This document shows positions 46,347 to 57,789 of a stretch of 64,000 nucleotides of DNA, one piece after another. A program made the position numbers and the translations under genes. Position 1 is the first letter of the stretch. Every line of letters starts with the position of its first letter. The notes under the pieces are model-generated. The model did no database searches. It saw only the letters and a list, made by a program, of their open reading frames with translations, and was not told the origin of the DNA. This stretch comes from Pyrus communis (taxonomy: Eukaryota; Streptophyta; Magnoliopsida; Rosales; Rosaceae), in contig NC_084803.1 in assembly GCF_963583255.1 (NCBI RefSeq), positions 17,867,428 through 17,931,427 of the forward strand. The letters are read 5' to 3'.

Positions 46347-48094
46347 TCTGTAGATTAGAGGTATATGGCCATATGCTACTGTGCTAGTTTCCTAATTCTA
46401 CTTTTTGTAACCTTTGGATTCCACTAGGTGAAATGAACTTTTGAGTATTCTTTTCAAATGGAAGATAAAGTCACAAAAGGCTTCTCCTCACAAAGTTAGT
46501 CCTGCAAATAACAGAGGAAAGATGAAAAACCGTGCAGATATTTTGTGGAGATATAAGTATACGAGTGGCTTGTACCTTACTATGCTTATTTTTACGTATT
46601 CTGCGTTTACTAACATATAAGAAATAAAAAAAAGTAAGTAGGTCTCACGTCCTTCCACCATAATGTGAAAATTTTCAAAGACAGTCTAGGTAATCTTAAC
46701 TCTATTTTAAAGATTTTATAATTTAACTTTAGAGTGGTCGAGCATTTTAAAGTGGGGTTAAAGAACAACCAAGGGCCTCAAGAAGGGGAGAGATTTATCT
46801 ACACTGTCTTATGATAAAGTTACACTTTGTTACCAGTTTTAGATATAATCAGGATTACGCTTTGTTTAGTAATCTAAAATTTACACAAAATTGAAAATCA
46901 AAAACAGTTAGAATTTTTTCAACCAGTGTAAGATAATCTTTTTGAAAACTTAAAGTCACCAAATGAATTTTGTTTGAAATTGAAAACTAAATGATTATCC
47001 AACAGTAAATCCTCGATTAATCCTGGCAACATTGTACATAAGACCAAAAGTAAGAAAGGTCCAAAATTTTGATTCAAATTGCGAACCCCAATGGCAAATC
47101 GAAATTGTGACATACAATTCACATTGCTAAAACTCCAATAATTCACATGTCATTCATCATCTCCTCTCCACTCCCCAGACAAGGACTGCATGCAGATTGC
47201 AGGTGAATTGTATTCTTCGATGGGAATGGGGTATTTTAACAGAGACAACAACGGAGGGAGTGAATAATTGGAGATTGAGTGGTTCATGAATTTGCAACGC
47301 TTGCTTTTGCACTTAGCACTTTGCACTTTGCTGGCACATTATTGATATTTTGGCCCAACTCCAAGGGCACAGAATAAATTCCACTACATCAAAAAATAAA
47401 AAAATAAAAGACAAAAAAATATATATAAAGTTGGAACGAGTGAATAAGAAAAATGGAAACGTGCGTGGTGAGGGAGGAGGTGGTGCATCGCTGCAAAGCA
47501 TGTGGCAAGGCACGTGGAAAAGAATAACCTTGAAAACTGCAACAAGTTTGCTAAAAATAATAAATTTAAACACTTTATTCATTTGGTTCCAATAGTATTT
47601 TAAATTATCATTTAGTGTCACAGTCTAACGGAATTTGTTTAGAATTTTCATTTTAAAAGACACTTCACTTTCAATGAAACTTCTACTAGAAGCACATTGA
47701 AGTTTTTAGTAAAAATAAAAGTGTTCACTAGAAAAGTACTTTGAAGACAAAAGCACTTCTAACTTTTTCGGTTAAAAAAAAAAGTAAAAATCACTTTTGA
47801 TGATCTAAAGCTATTTAACTTATTTTAAAAGTACTTCCAAATGCGCTTATTTCTCTTCACCTATAAATTTCTTAAATTTGACTTCTTTATAGCGTATTAT
47901 AGCAAGTCTTATTGTGTAACTTAACCCAATATCGACTTCTTTAATGTAAATAATATAGATATTATTGCAAGTTATTGAATCAAGTGTGCGACAAGGGGTG
48001 GCGTAAGGTGATCTGGGTGTGCTGGTTTGCTCCCCGACTGTGCCTGCAATCTGCATGCTCCCATGCATGTATACCGGTGCAATGCAAACACAAC

Positions 48095-48096
<2 letters not shown>

Positions 48097-48128
<32 letters not shown>
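48097..48128. repeat. (C)32 homopolymer
   Basis: Thirty-two uninterrupted cytosines. The G-rich opposite strand could form G-quadruplexes. Exact length may be affected by sequencing slippage. Confidence 0.85.
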
Positions 48129-48131
<3 letters not shown>

Positions 48132-48288
48132 TCAACTTATTCAATAAGCTTCCAAAGTCTGCCGCCCTTTACTGCTTCTGCGCTTCTACTTCCCCGGCCA
48201 CTCTTATCATCCTGCAATACACAAACCTCCTCTCTTTTAACCACAAATCTTGTATATATTCAAGAACTATATTTGGCTACTTAAAGGA

Positions 48289-48650
48289 TGAGTAGGAGTT
48301 TTTACTTAAAATTGTCCAATGTCAATTTACAGAACTTTGTGTTTATGATCAGAACCGTTCATATTATAAATCACTCTGTAAAAATCACCTATACAAAAAA
48401 TCAATTAAAACTAGGTTCGTTTAGTCATCAAATTGTACAAAAAATAGATGAACGGAATTGGTAAAAGAATTATAGACCGTCTATGTATTTGCTACACTAG
48501 ATTGACTAAACGACCTTAGTTTTAATTTATGTTTTGCAAAAGATGATCTTTACAAAGTGATTCATAATATGAACATTTTGATCATAAGCACAAAGCTTTG
48601 TAATTCGAATACAAAGAATTTTGAGTAGGAGTTCCTACTAAATCTTGAGT
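48289..48650. mobile_element. Fold-back MITE, about 360 bp
   Basis: The left arm (TGAGTAGGAGTTTTTAC onward, with TTTGTGTTTATGATCA and CGTTTAGTC) matches the right arm reversed (GTAGGAACTCCTACTCA, TTTGTGCTTATGATCA, CGTTTAGTC). The inner end CGTTTAGTC is shared with the 45621 element, so the two may be related families. Confidence 0.7.
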
Positions 48651-49410
48651 AGCCAAGCGTTGTTCTATATTTATTAATGTTGATAATTACAATGTTGTCA
48701 TATACTATTATTGTCGTTGTCCCATCTCATCGTTTATGTTGTGGGATTATGAATCTATACTATTCATCATATTAAAGTTAGACAATTTAACAACATAACA
48801 TGTTAAATTCAACTATAATATCTCTTCTCATCCCTCGCATTGAACCTAAAATATTGATCGAGTGGACTTTTAATTTAATGCCTATATCCATATAAATAAT
48901 CTAGATTCATTAGTGTAATGTACCATAATATGTCAAATACTACGACAATATAACATTATCATTCATCACATGTGAAACTAAATTGTTCGTAAGTTAGAAG
49001 TTAATTAAATGGTGTGCACGGAAGCAAAAAATTCAGATTTACATACATAATTTAACAACATAACATGTCAAATCTTGCATCAATGAAGCATGTTATATAA
49101 ATCCATTGGCATTGAATTTCAAAGACATTGTTACATCAATACTTTGACTAAAGGTGTAATTATAATTTTTTTCACAATCTGGATTTTTAGAATGTAAAAC
49201 TTGAAGTGAAAGTGGTTGGAACTTGGAGGATAAGGTTGAGTTTATTAATTACTAATATTACAAATTATTCATGTCACAGTAATCCTACATAAAACACATC
49301 CAAATCACACTTAATTTCAACACAATCTTAAACAACAGAAAACTAAACAGGAAATCCAAGCTGGATTTTTTCCATTTTGCCATGCATGCTCATGTTCTCT
49401 TGGGGTGGGG

Positions 49411-49412
<2 letters not shown>

Positions 49413-49467
<55 letters not shown>
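49413..49467. repeat. (GA)27 microsatellite
   Basis: Pure GA dinucleotide tract of 55 bp. Confidence 0.95.
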
Positions 49468-49469
<2 letters not shown>

Positions 49470-50587
49470 ACAAATAATTGAAATAATATATTTAGTATAA
49501 ACCTGTCTGCAAAGGGTTGTAACTCCCGACATTACCACGCAGACAATGGAGTTCGTGGAATGTGATTGTTCTTTCTTAATTGTTTTTTACATATGTCAAT
49601 ATGTCTTACATTTTAGAACAAAGAGCTGGCTAATTGTCCCCCTTGTATGCTTAATTTTTATTATTTTTAAAGAGGGACAACTGATGACAAGCCACCGTTA
49701 TCCATCCCTTTCGAGGGTCTGGAAGACTCACAAAAATATTTCATCTTTCTTCTGACCACAAGTCTAGTTTCCACACCAATAACGGGTTTCCCTTGTATGC
49801 TTAATTAAATTTAATAGTTAATACACCCTGAACCGCTAAACCCCATACTTTGTCAGAATGATTACTAACTAATCGTTCTGATTTTGATTATAATAATTAT
49901 GATTATGAACCTTACTTTATGGGTTCAATTATTAATGTCCCCACATCAATTCCCTAACCCTTCTTTCCTTGAAGCTTCTTTGTGTTCTTAAACTCTCCAA
50001 TTCCCCCACCAAAATCTCCAAAACAGTCATGCATGTATCCCTCAAAAAAAAAATAAGTGCTTCAATCATGCGCTTTTTTACCAAAAAAAATGTCTAACAC
50101 CCGATGCCTTTTGTGCTTTTAATCATGCAAACATTGTGCTTTTAATCATTTTTGCAGCAAAAAGCTCTTGTTATTTTGAAAAATGACCTTTTCTGTTCCT
50201 TTCTCACCACCCTCTCCCTCTCCCTCACAAATCTGGCTGGACTTTTGGTCTTCATGAGCCCATGCATAACAAGCAAGAGGCTGTATATGTTGGGCTCTAA
50301 TTTCACTAGATCTAGACCCATATTATATAAAAAGCAAGTATTCATTGCGTAAGACATACGTTTTTTGTTGAAGAGAGGACATGCTACAATGGCATCGACA
50401 CATTACTGCTCATCCGTTCGTTAATATGTGTTTCATAATTGGTGTATATGAAATGAAAAAAAAGATTATATTCACCCTTCGTTCCATGTCTGGACTATTT
50501 ATATATAAAAAGAATATATTCGGATTCAATATCAATTTTTTCATAAGAAACTATTTCTGTATGAATTATGGGACTTGCATTCTTTTA

Positions 50588-51016
50588 GAAGGTGTATTCA
50601 ATTGAAAATTGAGAAATTTTAATGGATTTATAAATCCACGGATTTTTATGGAGTTTAACTAATTTGTAGAAATTTCATGTAAAATTTTAATTCAATTTCC
50701 TCAAAATCTCATAGGGAGATGTGAGATTTGTGAATACTTAAAATACATTACAAAACCTTTCCATTTCCCTCTAATTCCTCAACTTTTCCAAATTCTTTAA
50801 ATTCAAATTCTAATTGAATACACCTAAAATGTTATAAACTTCTTTAAAATTCTAATTGAATACACCCGGATTTCTAAGAATTTTAATAAACTATCTCAAA
50901 ATTCTGATTGAATACACATTGAATTTCAGATAATCACTTAAAATTCTGATTTAATATCTCTGAATTCTTTAAAAGAATTAAAATCCCTCAAAATCTCAAT
51001 TGAATACATCCCCCTT
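50588..51016. mobile_element. MITE with GGTGTATTCAATTG-type ends
   Basis: GGTGTATTCAATTGAAAATT at the left pairs with CAATTGAATACATCCCCC at the right. Internal TTCTAATTGAATACACC-like copies at about 50808, 50845 and 50903 suggest partial internal duplication. Confidence 0.65.
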
Positions 51017-52226
51017 AATTTTGGTTGGACATTTTTCTTTCTTTTGTTTGGTAAATCAATTGAATTTTGAAGCAGACATGTTGGCAACACAAGCAATGAA
51101 CCCCACCAACCGGATAAAAGCAAATCCTACTCAATTATGTGTGTATTATGAATTCAGACAAAACCCTGGAAAAGAATCCGATCTAACTAATACTTAAACC
51201 CTAGTTGGAAGATTTGAAATAAACTTTTAAAGGTTGGACAACATATCGCTTTAACATTATTTTTAAAGGTAGGGCAACGTCATTACCATGCAAGTTCTTG
51301 ATCCAGAGCACCTTATCCATGCATGGCTGTTTGGGCCCCACCTCTCATTAGCCCCTTAAGATTTGAAAAGACTTGAGCTTTGGTCAAATTGGTTCTGAAA
51401 TCTGCATTATCAAAGAATACAAAGAATGCGGTACTAAATAGTAAATAATTGAACAGATTTTCAACAAATACAAAGAATTTTTGTCCCCTACTCGTCCTAT
51501 GAATTCGACAAGATGATTGAGATCACTAAAAATATAGCAGAAATGAGATACCTTGGATTGGATGTGGCTTTCCTTCTTCTTTCCTTGCAAGATTGTGATC
51601 TTGGGTTTTGTTTTTTGTGTTGAACTGCAGCAAAAGGATTGGATAATGCCCTACAATCCAAAAATCTCTCTTAGTAAATCTGAATATATAATCCGGTCGA
51701 AGAAAAAGGAGCATGATGTTCTTGTTAATACTTCATAGTATACTTACTTTGCATCAATTCAATCAAACTTGTATGGAAGTTTTAGTTGTTCCCATCCGTA
51801 TATATATTATATTACCATCAGCTGCAGTTTGACGTGAATCTCTGAACACATGAGAATAGAACAGATTATTATTCTCAAGAAAAAAAAGTACAGAAAGGGA
51901 AGTGGCTATAGCTGGTTAAAAACTTAACTAGAGAACTTCCTGACCTGTATGTTGTGTGCATCACAATGCGCTTTTCACATATTTTGAACTCGCCATCCAA
52001 CTTCATTGGCAACGACCATGATGTATCAGTTGGTATTAGGTTCTTTCTGCATGGTTGACATGCGCTCGAACAAGAAAGCAGTAGCAATTCGGGTGCTCAA
52101 GCTCCAATTTCTACACTTAATCAAAACCCCTGAAAGGAAGAAACCTGTTTGTAGAACACATTTCTACTTGTTACATAATCATATGTTGTATATCCTACTA
52201 AACTTAAGAACCCCAAGGAGCTGAGA

Positions 52227-52517
52227 ATGGCCACAAGCACAAGTTTAAAGGCTTGTCTGTATAGCTTCACTTCTCCCGGAGGGCCACTGTACCCCGCAAG
52301 AGCTGTTCACCATGCGGCATGGGATGAATTAGATTTGCCTTTTCCTGTTGGCAGATACTCTCGGCATCTTATAAGCCAGTTCCTCCGATTGCTATATCCA
52401 TGGCACTTGCCCGCTTCTTGTTGGAATTTCATAATGGATTGCGTAAAGGCAGTACTGTATTCTCTGCTAGGATTAATCTACTCAAGTTTGGAGAAGCTGA
52501 GAAAGACAAAGTTTTAA
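52227..52517 (+). CDS. Possible small protein, 96 aa, unrecognised
   Basis: An ATG in the context GAGAATGG opens 96 codons: MATSTSLKACLYSFTSPGGP, then a middle with AAWDELDLPFPVGRYSRHL, and a hydrophobic C-terminal half (FLRLLYPWHLPASCWNF, KAVLYSLLGLIYSSLEKL) ending in basic residues. The codon use and the structured amphipathic/hydrophobic pattern look more like a real peptide than the usual intergenic ORFs nearby. I do not recognise a family, and upstream exons cannot be excluded. It lies tail-to-tail with the PPR pseudogene. Function not assigned. Confidence 0.4.
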   Translation: MATSTSLKACLYSFTSPGGPLYPARAVHHAAWDELDLPFPVGRYSRHLISQFLRLLYPWHLPASCWNFIMDCVKAVLYSLLGLIYSSLEKLRKTKF

Positions 52518-52799
52518 AATGCTGTGAATTTCGATAGTCAGTAACCAAAAAATAAGACCTACATTTTTCTGGACTCTAGAGTGGTTAATGACTTCACATT
52601 TCAACGAAATAATCTTCTTGAACTCCAAAAAAAAGTGGATATTTTTTTTCAGAAATTAATTTGATTTTCCCTTGAACGGGGTTTGGTATGAAAAGAACAG
52701 GCAATCAGTGCCTGCTTACAAGTCATTACATGTAAAGGCAATAAAAACTGTGAACAATTATCAGGGTTTTAAAGCATTCTAACTTACTGGTTCAGCAGC

Positions 52800-54787
52800 A
52801 CGACAATTCTTCTATACCCAAAAATGCATTTGGAGCATACCAAATAGACCGCAGATGATCAGTAATTGATCAAGAATGGAGTATATACTGCTTCAAGTTT
52901 TACGTCTCTTGTTGTCAACCATAAATTCATAAACACGGCCATCAATTTCGATCGAGCTCATTGCTCTACTCTTTATGGATCCACCGTCTTTTATTAGTTT
53001 CCCGATGATCTTAACATCTTCCCATCTGCGCACTTCACCAAATATGTTTGCTATAAGTACATAAAGCCCAGAACCATACGGTTCCAACTCCAACAGCTGC
53101 TTCAGAATTAGCTTTCCCAATTCCACATTTCCATGGATCCTACAAGCACCAAGCAAAGCACCCCAAGTGACAACATCAGGCTTCATAGGCATTCCTCTTA
53201 CCAGCCTCATTGCTTCTTCTAAAAGTCCCACTCGTCCCAGCAGATCAACCATGCAAGCATAGTGCTCAATTTCAGGTGATATTCTGTAAAAAGACTTCAT
53301 TTTTTCAAAATAACATCTCCCTGAGTCAAGAAGACCACTTTGACTACAAGCAGAAGGCAGTGCGATGAAGGTCTCATCAGGCCAGATTCCACCTGCTTGC
53401 ATATGTTTGAATATCATGATTGGTTCTAATCCATAACCGTGCAATGCAAGGGCACGGATAATGATGTTCCATGATACGACATTCTTTTCTGGCATCTGAA
53501 AAATAATATACAAGGCAATTCCAACAGCACCGCATTTTGCATACATGTCTATCAGGGAATTATAAAGAGTTACACTGGCTGCAATATTGCAGATGCAAAT
53601 GTAATTATGGGTTTTCCTTCCAATAACCAAATTGCCAATTTGACTGCAGGCTGAAAGGACGGACCAAGGTAACCTCATCGGGCACCACACTGGAATTAAG
53701 CATTTTCTGGAAAAGATCCAAAGCTACCCTGCCCTGGCCTTCTCGGACATAATTTGAAATCATTGAATTCCAAGAAACTACATTTTTCTGTGGCATCTGG
53801 TTGAAAAACTCCTCAGAAAATTCAATGAGCCCGTGTTTAGCATATGCTCTAACCATTGACGTCCAGGAAACCACATTTTTGGGAGTCTTTGGATCAAAAA
53901 TCATTCGTGCCAAGTGCAACTGCCCACACTTGGCATACATATCCAAAAGAGCATTTCTCATAATTTGATCAACTTCAATCCCACTAACCTCAATAAAAAG
54001 ATGGACATATCTTCCCAGTTCTAAATCACAAGCTTGTGAACAAACAGAGAGTAAAGTAACCAAGGTGCACTTATTAGGCTCAACCCCCAAATCTCTCATC
54101 TCCTTAAACAATAAAAAAGCTTCCTCCCATGAACCCGTTCTGGCATATCCACCGATCATCGAATTCCACAAAACCAGACTCCTCTCAGACATATCATCAA
54201 ACACATTCCGAGCGCAACTGAACAACCCACAAATTCTGTAGACATTAATAAGGGCATTTTGCACGCAAACTTGCGACCCAGTTCCTAGCTTAATACCCTG
54301 ACTGTGGACAACCACGGCTTCCCAATATGCAGACTGCCCCGCGCAAACGTTGAGCACAAGGGGCAGCGTGAACTCGTTCGGCGAGAGTCCTGAACCAACC
54401 ATTTGGCAGTGGAGTGAAAAAGCCTTAAATGGGTCGTCACTATTTGAGTAACCCCTTATCAGACTATTGTACATAAACTTGTTTAGTTTAGGAATTTTGT
54501 GGAACACGAGCTGGGCGTAAAGGAGTTTTCCGGAATAAGAGACGGAGCAGAAGGATATGAGTTTCCCTGACGGTGACGTTTTCGTTTGTGAGGCTGTGGA
54601 GGATGATTTGGGCGTGGAGCTGTCTGAGTTCTCTCATGGAGGAGCATTGCTCTAGGAGATGATGGAGGGTTTGGTGTGTGGAGGTCTTGAATTTGTGGGT
54701 GAAATTGGTGGGATTTGGAGGGAGAGTGGTTTGCAGAGAGTGAAAGAGGCGGGAAGCAATGGTCGGATTTTTGGCGGTGAATAACAT
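52800..54787 (-). pseudogene. PLS-class pentatricopeptide repeat (PPR) gene, broken by frameshifts
   Basis: Three overlapping frames together encode one PPR protein of about 640 residues (organellar RNA-binding family). The N-terminal part (54787 to ~54540) begins MLFTAKNPTIASRLFHSL with LEQCSSMRELRQLHAQI. An extra base near 54570 then shifts the frame. The central part holds repeats such as NKFMYNSLIRGYSNSDD, ARNVFDDMSERSLVLWNSMI, NALLDMYAKCGQLHLA and KNVVSWNSMISNYVREG. A second shift, apparently 2 bp lost, near 53665 separates VPDEVTLV from VLSACSQIGNLVIGRKTH. The E/E+ region (MVDLLGRVG, WGALLGACRIHGNVELGK, SSIEIDGRVYEFMVDNKR) is followed by an in-frame TGA at 52893, after which SSIYSILDQL and EELSCC can still be read. 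Multiple lesions argue against sequencing error alone. Confidence 0.85.
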
Positions 54788-55209
54788 GGCCGTTGGGCTT
54801 TTGGTTTGAGGGTAAATGTAACGGTTTTATGAATTATAAATACCGAGTATTTTTTGTTTAGTTGAAAATATCATGTTGCAACAACAACTAGTCCTTCACT
54901 TGTACGGAGGGTCTCGAAACTCACATGAATTAAATAATATATCCCTAGTGAATATGAATCCTTGATGATGTGGATTCTTATTTGAATGTATGGTTCAGAA
55001 TAACAGTCTAATAGCAACACGTGTCGGATATAACGAAACAGTAGTTCACAATCATGTCATTCATAAAGCTTGTGTAAGTTTAGTTAAACAAAATGACTAA
55101 ATGTACAACTTCATGCAAATATGGTTACAGAAGGTGTCACTTGCATTTCTTAACAGTTAAGGACCAAGCCCCGAAAACAATGTTCGACTTGCATGTGTTT
55201 AGCATATAG
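54788..55209. other. Intergenic DNA
   Basis: AT-rich spacer between the PPR pseudogene start and a small ORF; nothing recognised. Confidence 0.5.
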
Positions 55210-55377
55210 CTAGCGTTTCTTCTGAGTTAGGATCAAACTCTTCTTTTGAGTATGATTGGGCCTTGCAACGGTAGAACCTGGTGAACCGGATGTACTACTT
55301 CCTAACCTTCTGTGGACCTTGCTTCTCTTATGACGAGGGGGACGACCAGCCAAATTCAGATCAGAAATCAACAACAT
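55210..55377 (-). CDS. Doubtful small basic peptide, 55 aa
   Basis: The ATG at 55377 gives MLLISDLNLAGRPPRHKRSK, then SSTSGSPGSTVARPN and a Lys-rich end. The open frame extends six codons upstream without another ATG, and AG at the left edge (near 55403) could be a splice acceptor, so a 5' exon is possible. The hydrophobic start, dibasic sites and Ser/Gly/Pro patch resemble a secreted-peptide precursor in general form, but no known motif is matched. It could also be 3' UTR of the CASP-like gene, whose stop is 230 bases upstream on the same strand. Confidence 0.2.
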   Translation of the reverse strand: MLLISDLNLAGRPPRHKRSKVHRRLGSSTSGSPGSTVARPNHTQKKSLILTQKKR

Positions 55378-55610
55378 CAACACAAATGCTTTCAAACCTA
55401 AATTTTACTATTACCAAGTGATTAAAATGCGAACTATTTCTTTTTCTTCATAAATACAATTCAACAGAATAACTTTGTAGGTATACATTTCTTTAAGCTT
55501 CGTCTCAGAACGTCCCTATCTATATCTCCTAAAAATTTCTGTATATGGACGCGATTGTTCTAATCTCGGTGGAGCTCAATTTTTGTATATGACAACAACC
55601 AGCAGGACCT

Positions 55611-57316
55611 TTACAAAGAAGGAAGAAGCCAGAGATTGAACAGAGAGGAACCTAGTGAAAGAAACCAAGAAAGGAAAGCCATTGCAGCAGCTAACTGATA
55701 TCTTGTACATAACTTGGCGGGGCAGTAGGATCCGTCGAGATACAGTAGGAGATTTGTGGTACTAGCTGTCGTGCAAGCTGCAGCGAGTGAGAGATACGAC
55801 AATGCCTGTGATGAAAAGAACATAATATAGTCTTAAGTTGGGAAAAGGAAGAACTTGTTAATGAGATAAATAAGTTTATAGACAAAAACACATACCAAGT
55901 CTCCTAAAATAATTATTGTAATTATTCTTGGTTGATGATGCAAACATCTAACGAAGACAGAGTAGGCATCAACGATCACCAGAGTCATGCTCCACGGAAC
56001 TACCAAACCCATTACCGTCACCAAATAGCTGCAGCACCAACACAAGCAATGGTAACAGTTACAACTGTTACTAGAAGAGTTTCTGGCGAATTACATTCGT
56101 CTCCTTCATTGTTGCACACTAGAAAAAACCGAGACAAAACAAATCTGACAACGGCTAACAGACGATTCAGATAGCACCATATAATCCATTCAGTTTACGG
56201 GTTAGCACATGAAAAAAAACAAACATTGTTGGCAAAGTGACTTGAATTTGTTAGGTTTTGTAAGTTGAAAAGTTCTTAATTACTAAAATATATACCCCTA
56301 CCCCAGAAGACTCTTTCAGGGAAGGCAATAGTTAATAGGTTTGAGAACACACGCCATTAAGGACAAGTTCAGGGCGAGGCTATACATTAGAAGTACATTT
56401 GGAGAAAGGCAAGCAGCACATACAGGTGAACAGGGCTAGACTTCTTTGGAAATATCATTAGAACATAAGTTCTCAAAGACTAAGTCAATGACTACAGAAA
56501 CATTGACAAGAACAGACGTGCAAAATTCAACTAAGAGCAGCTGAAACAGCATGATTTCCAATATGGCAACTGGTACTCCTTTTTCAGAGCTCTATTGTTT
56601 ACACTGTAATGTTTGGAGGCTGAAAGATTTGGCTTCCAATTCCCTATTCCAGAGATTTTTTTTTTTTTTTTTGCAATTTAGATTCATATCATACAGGCCA
56701 TAAAACCAGTTAATTCTATCAAGCGGTTTGTTGATGCTCTACGATGTTCGAATTAGACTTCAAAGCTGCTAAAAACTAAAACTATCACAATCCCTGGCTT
56801 TGATTCAAACATACAAAGTAAACCTTCCCATTGACATAGTTCTTCGTCAAGATACCCGAAATTCGATAGTGAATTACAGAGTCTTGAACAGTTCCTTCTC
56901 AACAAAAAGTTCAATATATTTACTTGCTCAATTAGGAGAAACTTAGAAACAAAAAGCATGTACTAAAAATCTTCCATCAAGTCCAAGCATATAATATTTT
57001 GCATGTATAAAATATAGTTAAATTTAAACCAGTACAATCTCTATACGATCTTTACACAAATACAATTTCCAGTTCTTGAGAAAACCATAAGGCAATATCC
57101 AGCTCAAGAAATCAAAACAGAATTGCCATCAAATTCAAAAACAGAGACATGGGTATTGAAGAACAAGTCGAAATCACAAAAGTACCAGAAAGCGGTGTAG
57201 CTGTAGAACTCGACGTCCAAGCACATGAAGAGAAGAGAGGCAGTGGAGAAGATGGTCTGCCCGAATCGCAGAGCCAAGCTGGCACTGGTTCCCAACGACC
57301 CCGGCAGTTCATCCAT
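55611..57316 (-). CDS. CASP-like membrane protein (probably CASPL5 group), 152 aa
   Basis: Three exons on the minus strand: 57316-57186, 56028-55896, 55805-55611 (459 nt, in frame; GT-AG introns with CTGCAG and ATCACAG acceptors). The protein starts MDELPGSLGTSASLALRFGQ, and shows four hydrophobic segments: IFSTASLLFMCLDV, YLVTVMGLVVPWSMTLVIVD, ALSYLSLAAACTTAST, and MAFLSWFLSLGSSLFNLWLL. Between the last two is the Cys-containing loop YCPAKLCTRYQ. This is the Casparian-strip membrane protein-like (MARVEL-related) fold; members sit in the plasma membrane and CASPs proper scaffold lignin deposition, but functions of CASPL5 members are mostly unknown. Length is normal for the group. I chose the MDELPGS start because family members begin there; the longer in-frame start adds leader-like residues. 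Confidence 0.92.
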
Positions 57317-57399
57317 GCTTGCAATTGCATGCAGCAGCAGCAGCAAGAACTCCTCATGGCAAACGAAATTCAAGAACAATTCTTCTCAGCCACATGACC

Positions 57400-57789
57400 A
57401 AGTAATTGTGAGAAAAATGGAGTTACTAAATAATTGTGGGGAAATATGGGGAGGAGGACTTGCTGTGGTGGGAAGAATGGTAATGGGAATGTGAATCGTT
57501 GTGGTGAATTGTGAAGGAAAATGAGTGTTTGGGGACAAAAGAAAAGAAAAGTGAAAGGGACGTTAAGGGTACGCAAATTTTGGTGGGTTTTTGGCTTTGG
57601 CTTTGGCATCTCCTCCTTCATGAGGGCATAAATGGTTTAATGTTAGGTAGCGATGTGTGGTGGTAACAAAATGCCAAACATTTTATGCCACACTTAACGG
57701 ATGTGACATTTTTAACAAATTGTCTAAATGTTTTGAATGTTTAAAAAAGTTGTGATCAATTTAAAATGATACTAAAAGGTATGGAATTT
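57400..57789. other. Upstream region of the CASP-like gene
   Basis: Probable leader and promoter; no clear TATA box assigned. No gene seen. Confidence 0.4.

Larger units (their letters stand above)
44330..52226. other. Intergenic DNA with several MITEs and microsatellites, no firm gene
   Basis: Eight kilobases with no recognisable gene. The supported contents are the fold-back elements at 45621, 46235, 48289 and 50588, the (C)32 tract at 48097 and the (GA)n tract at 49413, listed separately. The rest is AT-rich. Confidence 0.55.

Noticed and set aside
47975..48295. ORF with a polyproline stretch
   Set aside because: Created by the (C)32 homopolymer; no supporting sequence either side.
49317..49538. 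ORF with a Ser-Leu repeat
   Set aside because: Translation of the (GA)n microsatellite.
57104..57379. Start of the CASP-like protein at MFLNFV (57379)
   Set aside because: The extra residues come from a GCA-repeat leader; family members begin at the MDELPGS-type start used here.
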